Shown here: piece after piece, positions 59,773-64,000 of the stretch
Layout: the number at the start of each line of letters is the position of its first letter
How positions within the stretch are numbered: position 1 is the stretch's first letter
From: Scleroderma bovista
Taxonomy: Eukaryota; Basidiomycota; Agaricomycetes; Boletales; Sclerodermataceae
DNA: 64,000 nucleotides
NCBI GenBank assembly: GCA_037178675.1
Contig: JAYMGJ010000397.1
Coordinates: 35,418-99,417 of the forward strand
Direction: 5' to 3'
The notes under the pieces: model-generated
The model's database searches: none
The model's input: only the letters and a program-made list of their open reading frames with translations
Told to the model about the DNA's origin: nothing
Made by a program: the position numbers and the translations under genes

Positions 59773-60297
59773 CTCGGGTTGGTTGTTGGTTGACAGTGGC
59801 AGCCTGCCAGAGAAATATAGTGCCGAGAATCTTGGGTACTGTAGTCTGAATTTTCCCAAAGGACATCTAACCACAGCATCACCAAATCCTGTGGTTTCGG
59901 AACCAGAGTAAGTACCGCGCCGGGTATATTCAATAACCGGCAGGTCGTCCTCGGGCCGGGCCGTATGCTACTATGTCAACAATCTAAGGCGCTTTTCCGT
60001 TAGAAACAAGACGTGTTGCCCTGGGCCTTTACCACCACCACCAATCCTCTTTACTGAATTGAGGGTAGAAGCGTGCCGCTGTAAGTGTTGTTCCTTTCCC
60101 ACCATTCTGCCGTCCTCACGCACATAAGACGTCGACCAACCAAAGAGAACCAGCCTGACTGATCACCATAACTACACGCCTACCATTTCGATCCAGCAAC
60201 CGTGCCCGATCTTGGGTCCTCACTAATTCTGTTAGAGGAGGTATGGACACCATCCAAAGTTAATGATCGCATCGAGACTAATGCGCACTTGTGCAGC
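59773..60297. promoter_or_regulatory. divergent intergenic region, WW/membrane gene B and HET gene
   Basis: 525 bp, no gene. It should hold both promoters. An in-frame ATG at 60202 would extend the HET protein by 32 residues that do not resemble the family. Confidence 0.5.
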
Positions 60298-62690
60298 ATG
60301 CGCCTGATCAAGGTAAAAGCCTTTCTTGAGAGGGAGGAGTTGATTGGAAAGAGAAATCGATTGGATCGTCGAGCCAAAGTCTTCGAGTTCAGCGATGACG
60401 AAGCGACTGAGTACGCGATCTTGTCCCATCGGTGGATCGCGCAAGAAGTGGACTATGCCGAGATAGTCGAGCTCGCGAAGATGGCTGTGGAGGAGAGGGA
60501 CGAGATCCGCCAGCGTGATGGCTATCAAAAGATCCTCCAGAGCTGCGAGCAGGCCCAGAAGGACGGATATGAGTGGTTGTGGGTCGACACTTGCTGTATC
60601 GACAAGCGAAGCAGCGCAGAGCTATCGGAGGCCATCAATTCCATGTTTCGGTGGTATGAAAACGCGAAGGTATGCTATGCGTACCTCCACGACGTCCCCG
60701 ATCCACGGTTTCCCACTGCGAGTGACCGTGAGAGGTATCTCGATTTTAGTGGATGGCCGGAGTGGTTCTCGCGTGGGTGGACACTACAAGAGCTGATAGC
60801 CCCAAGCAACGTGCAGTTCTTCAACAAGAATTGGCAAAGTATAGGTGACAAGAGGACACTTGCACCTACCTTGGTAGGCATCACTGGGATCCCGGAGTAC
60901 ATATTGATACACGGACTTTGCGGAAACCGTCCGTGTGTAGCTCAAATCATGTCGTGGGCGGCCAATCGCACGACGACGCGAGTTGAAGACAGAGCTTATT
61001 CACTGATGGGTCTGCTGGATGTGAATATGCCGATGCTGTATGGAGAGGGGGAAAAGGCGTTTCAGCGTCTTCAGCTGGAGATTATTCGCGCATCGAACGA
61101 CCAAAGCATCTTTGCATGGGATCGCAACGTGCGGACTGGCAGCATCCTTGCGGATGACCCGAGCTGCTTCCGGTCTTGTGGTAGAATGGAACTGATGGGT
61201 CACGACGAATTCATCCAATCTCTCAAAGAGGACGTCCCAGAAGAAGAGCTGGACTCCATCGACGATCGACTTGGCACATTTCTGATCACGAATCGCGGCA
61301 TCCAAATTTGGCTGCTCCTCCGTCCCCATCACAGCTCTCGCACCCTCTTCCAAGCCCGGCTGCCATGCCGCCGTGGTCCATGGGATCCACCACTGAACAT
61401 CAATCTGGTTTTGTGGGAATCCAACTACTATAGGTGTCCAGTGCCGTACATTCCTGTTCGTGGACCATTTCCTCCAGCAGGACCTCGACAATTATGCCAA
61501 GTCTATCTCAGATACCAAGACCCGCCGCATCGCAACACCGCATTCGAAATCGACGATAGCGCACTCGCTGAAAATGGCTTCACTTGCTGCGACGCGTACC
61601 CAAAGAAATTCACAAGCGACACGCTCACGCTGACCAGCACCGATCCCCTTTGCGTCAAAGTCTATTCTGATAGTTTAACTAACTATCGCCTTGTATTGGG
61701 CTTTGGACAATCTTTTGGCAAGGACTGGGTACATGTCGTTTCTGATGGACCTAACACAATTCCGCGACCCTCATGGCAAGACTATGCCAAGCATAAATAC
61801 ATGGAAATGCTGGCCAGAATGCCAGAGCATGCACAACAGATGAATAGGGCATGTTCTGGGGCTGAACAGGCCTGCATTATGCACACCCATCTCCCTCAAT
61901 CAACCAAGCTCCTTCAGACTTCATCTGTCATGTGGAAGAGCTCAAGGAGGTGTGGAATTAAGCTTGAGGTATTTCATGATCCCAGTTTTGGTGACATATC
62001 AGGTAAATGGACAGCCTTTGATGTTGATGTGGGTAGCTTTTTGCATGTCTCATTGGCACTGATATCACTATCTATTTAGGGAACAGATGATCCTGACTGT
62101 GACTGGCAGAGTCTCATGATTCTCCATCGGGTGAGGAAGTACCATAGCTGTGAAATAGTCGGGGTACCTGGTAACTTCTCGGCCGCACCCGATGGCATCC
62201 AAGTGAGCACACATTCCTTTCATACAGTGTCTGAGCCTTACGAGAACAGCTAGGGGACTATGGACACTTTACGGACTCCAAGGGATTCCGCTGCGAAGGA
62301 AACATCTTTGCTCACCTCGAGTTACTTTCTTTAATGGCGAACCTCACCCCAAGGCAGCATAAAATATCTCCAAAGGATCACGTGATGGCCCGGAATCTGA
62401 CGGATGGCAACTTTCTCATTTTATACAAACCACTGATGCTGTCGCTTCCAAGTAACGAAGACCTCAAATCATTGTTGACTTCGCTCTCCACCCAACTCAC
62501 CAACAGATACCTTGTCAGAAGGGTCCTACAATATTCCAAAAGCCGTCACTCAAGCACCATGGCATGTTTGTGTGACATTGCCAAGCCATTTGTTTGGTAC
62601 CGAAATGAAAGCGCTGGTTCTGCGTCAGAGGAGTGGTCGAGTGACGAGTTGAGAGCTAAGACGGAAGGCGACCAAATTGACGAGGGTTAA
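60298..62690 (+). CDS. HET-domain protein (heterokaryon-incompatibility family)
   Basis: Three exons (60298-62028, 62080-62202, 62250-62690) join in frame to 764 aa. Starts MRLIKVKAFLEREELI, the usual basidiomycete HET opening. Motif 1 is EYAILSHRWIAQEVDYAEI, motif 2 EWLWVDTCCIDKRSSAELSE with INSMFRWYENAKVCYAYLHD, motif 3 WFSRGWTLQELIAPSNVQFF. Then RVEDRAYSLMGLLDVNMPML-YGEGEKAFQRLQ, the conserved end of the domain. The long C-terminal half (about residues 290-764) has no recognised repeat, NACHT or WD40 region. HET proteins trigger cell death when unlike fungal individuals fuse; most basidiomycete copies are untested. Start at 60298 chosen by family alignment. Confidence 0.9.
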
Positions 62691-63134
62691 CGGGCTGTTT
62701 TTTTCTTCGGTTGTTCTCTTGCTATCATATCTATCGGAGTCTTTACTCTATGGCCTCTGGTCTAGAGCATGGAATATGCTAATTATATATCGCCTTCTCA
62801 TCTGTGAGCCTGTAGTTGACATTGAACAATGCAATGCACCAGCCCATTCAACACTCGTGACCATGGGTATCTGTTAGTTAGGTACATTAGCTCCCCAGTG
62901 GATGCAATATTTTCCATCCCTCGGAGTGCGATACTGCTGACCTTGGAAGAACATTGCCAGCTCACACTTGGGGCAGTCGTTAGTATCTATGTTTGCGAAC
63001 ATGCATAGAATTACAGCACTCTGCCACACAAGACAAACCGTACTACCACAAAAGCAACAACTTACACGGGGATGAACGCCATGAGGCTCGAGAGGTCTGG
63101 AAACAACTTGACCCATATATTTTAATTCGTAAGT
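62691..63134. other. convergent intergenic region
   Basis: 444 bp between the HET gene and the 3' end of the GMC oxidoreductase. Only an unsupported 80-codon minus-strand frame. Confidence 0.5.
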
Positions 63135-64000
63135 TCACTCGTGCTTGTGAACTTTGATGTTCTCCTTTATGATATCTGCGGCTAGTACAGAAGCAAGAAC
63201 AAAGTTATCAGTACCCCCCGTTTCGAAGAGGCTACACCTTGTCTTACCTTGCATACCGATGGCATATGCAGTTGCTGTGGGATGAAATCAGTAAACAGGA
63301 CACCTAGGTTGAAGCACCAAAACACACTCATTGTATGAGCTGCAATATGCAAGGGAATGATGGAAAGATCAGCAACCGGGATATTCGACGTGCCATACAC
63401 CTAGGAAGTGCTCAGATCGCAGTACAGTAAAGGGACTCGTGATTGACAAGATACCTTAAGTTCAGTGTCCACGACACCGCCCTTTTCCTTTGGTAACATG
63501 GAAAGTGTTCCGACGGTGTCTATGTGCATAGTGAGGTGCGATCACCTCATTTTCAAATGGCTGCGTCTTACGGTAAGTGGTGTCGCAAAAGGATTTGATG
63601 AAATCTAAGAAGCAGCATGCTTAGATGATTTAATGATGCAGGAATGATGATTCTCACCGCCGATTTGTTCATCAGTCACAACGTCGGGGCCAGGGTTGAC
63701 TTCCTTCAGAGGAGATGCTGTTTAGTGTAAAAGTTATTTTACACGAACAAGGACTGACACCCACGACTTACCTAAGACCTCCCGGAGAGGGGAAGTACAC
63801 GCGACTCTACGCCCGAACTTGACAAGTTCAACAAAGGCCTGCAGGTCTGTCAACAGATTAGCGAAGAGTTCAGTGTCATAGGATTCTCTGTAATAGTCAC
63901 CGATCTCTTCTTCGAACACGTGAGGATCACTTGTCAAGGGGGCAGCCGGATCAGAAGATGTCACATGCTATGATGGGCTAAATTCGAGAGTTAGACAAAA
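63135..64000 (-). CDS. GMC oxidoreductase, C-terminal part (5' end off the window)
   Basis: FAD-dependent glucose-methanol-choline family oxidase or dehydrogenase. Visible minus-strand exons give HVTSSDPAAPLTSDPHVFEE, FANLLTDLQAFVELVKFGRR, EVNPGPDVVTDEQIG, FCDTTYH joined across an intron to TVGTLSMLPKEKGGVVDTEL, then VYGTSNIPVADLSIIPLHIA-AHTM, TTAYAIGMQ and AADIIKENIKVHKHE-stop (63135-63137). This is the GMC C-terminal domain: the catalytic His of YHTVGT is created at a splice junction and the second catalytic His lies in PLHIAAH. At least six short introns are present in this portion. The FAD-binding N-terminal half is outside the window, so the substrate (aryl alcohol, methanol, other) cannot be told. 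Confidence 0.88.

Overview
The window reads as nuclear DNA of a filamentous basidiomycete, most likely an Agaricomycete. The genes carry many short introns (about 48-60 nt, GT-AG). Protein families are fungal: an Idh1-type NAD-isocitrate dehydrogenase, an ER glucosyltransferase ending in HDEL, GH47 mannosidases, a HET-domain protein and a thaumatin-like protein. The window also holds a tyrosine-recombinase (Ngaro/DIRS-type) retrotransposon of the kind known from mushrooms and polypores. Gene models were built by eye from conserved protein stretches and splice signals, so exon edges are approximate unless given.

Layout. 1-2.4 kb: a divergent pair, the mRNA-export adaptor Yra1/ALY (minus, runs off the left edge) and RNA polymerase III subunit Rpc31 (plus). 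2.4-5.8 kb: gene-poor. 5.8-18.9 kb: housekeeping block with homoserine dehydrogenase, a disordered protein ending in an Edc1/PNRC-like decapping motif, Idh1, and UDP-glucose:glycoprotein glucosyltransferase. 20.4-24.4 kb: thaumatin-like protein and an SH3-PX sorting nexin, tail to tail.

24.7-35.3 kb: a run of oxidoreductases: aldo/keto reductase, berberine-bridge-like FAD oxidase, a frameshifted short-chain dehydrogenase, a decayed second copy of the aldo/keto reductase, and an Old Yellow Enzyme-type flavin oxidoreductase. A palindrome-rich GC-rich segment lies between the FAD oxidase and the short-chain dehydrogenase.

35.5-59.8 kb: a segmental duplication. Each copy has a secreted GH47 alpha-1,2-mannosidase (plus) facing a multi-exon WW-domain/transmembrane protein (minus). 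The general transcription factor TFIIE-alpha gene lies inside copy 1, and a relic GH47 5' end lies just upstream of copy 1. In copy 2 the WW/transmembrane gene carries a 5.76-kb Ngaro-like retrotransposon (gag, RT-RNase H, tyrosine recombinase) precisely inside one small intron. Its split direct repeats look identical, which points to recent insertion.

60.3-64 kb: a HET-domain protein and, on the right edge, the C-terminal part of a GMC oxidoreductase.

The left third is conserved core metabolism and gene expression. The right two thirds look like a plastic accessory region with duplication, pseudogenes, a fresh transposon, self-recognition-type and secreted or redox enzymes.
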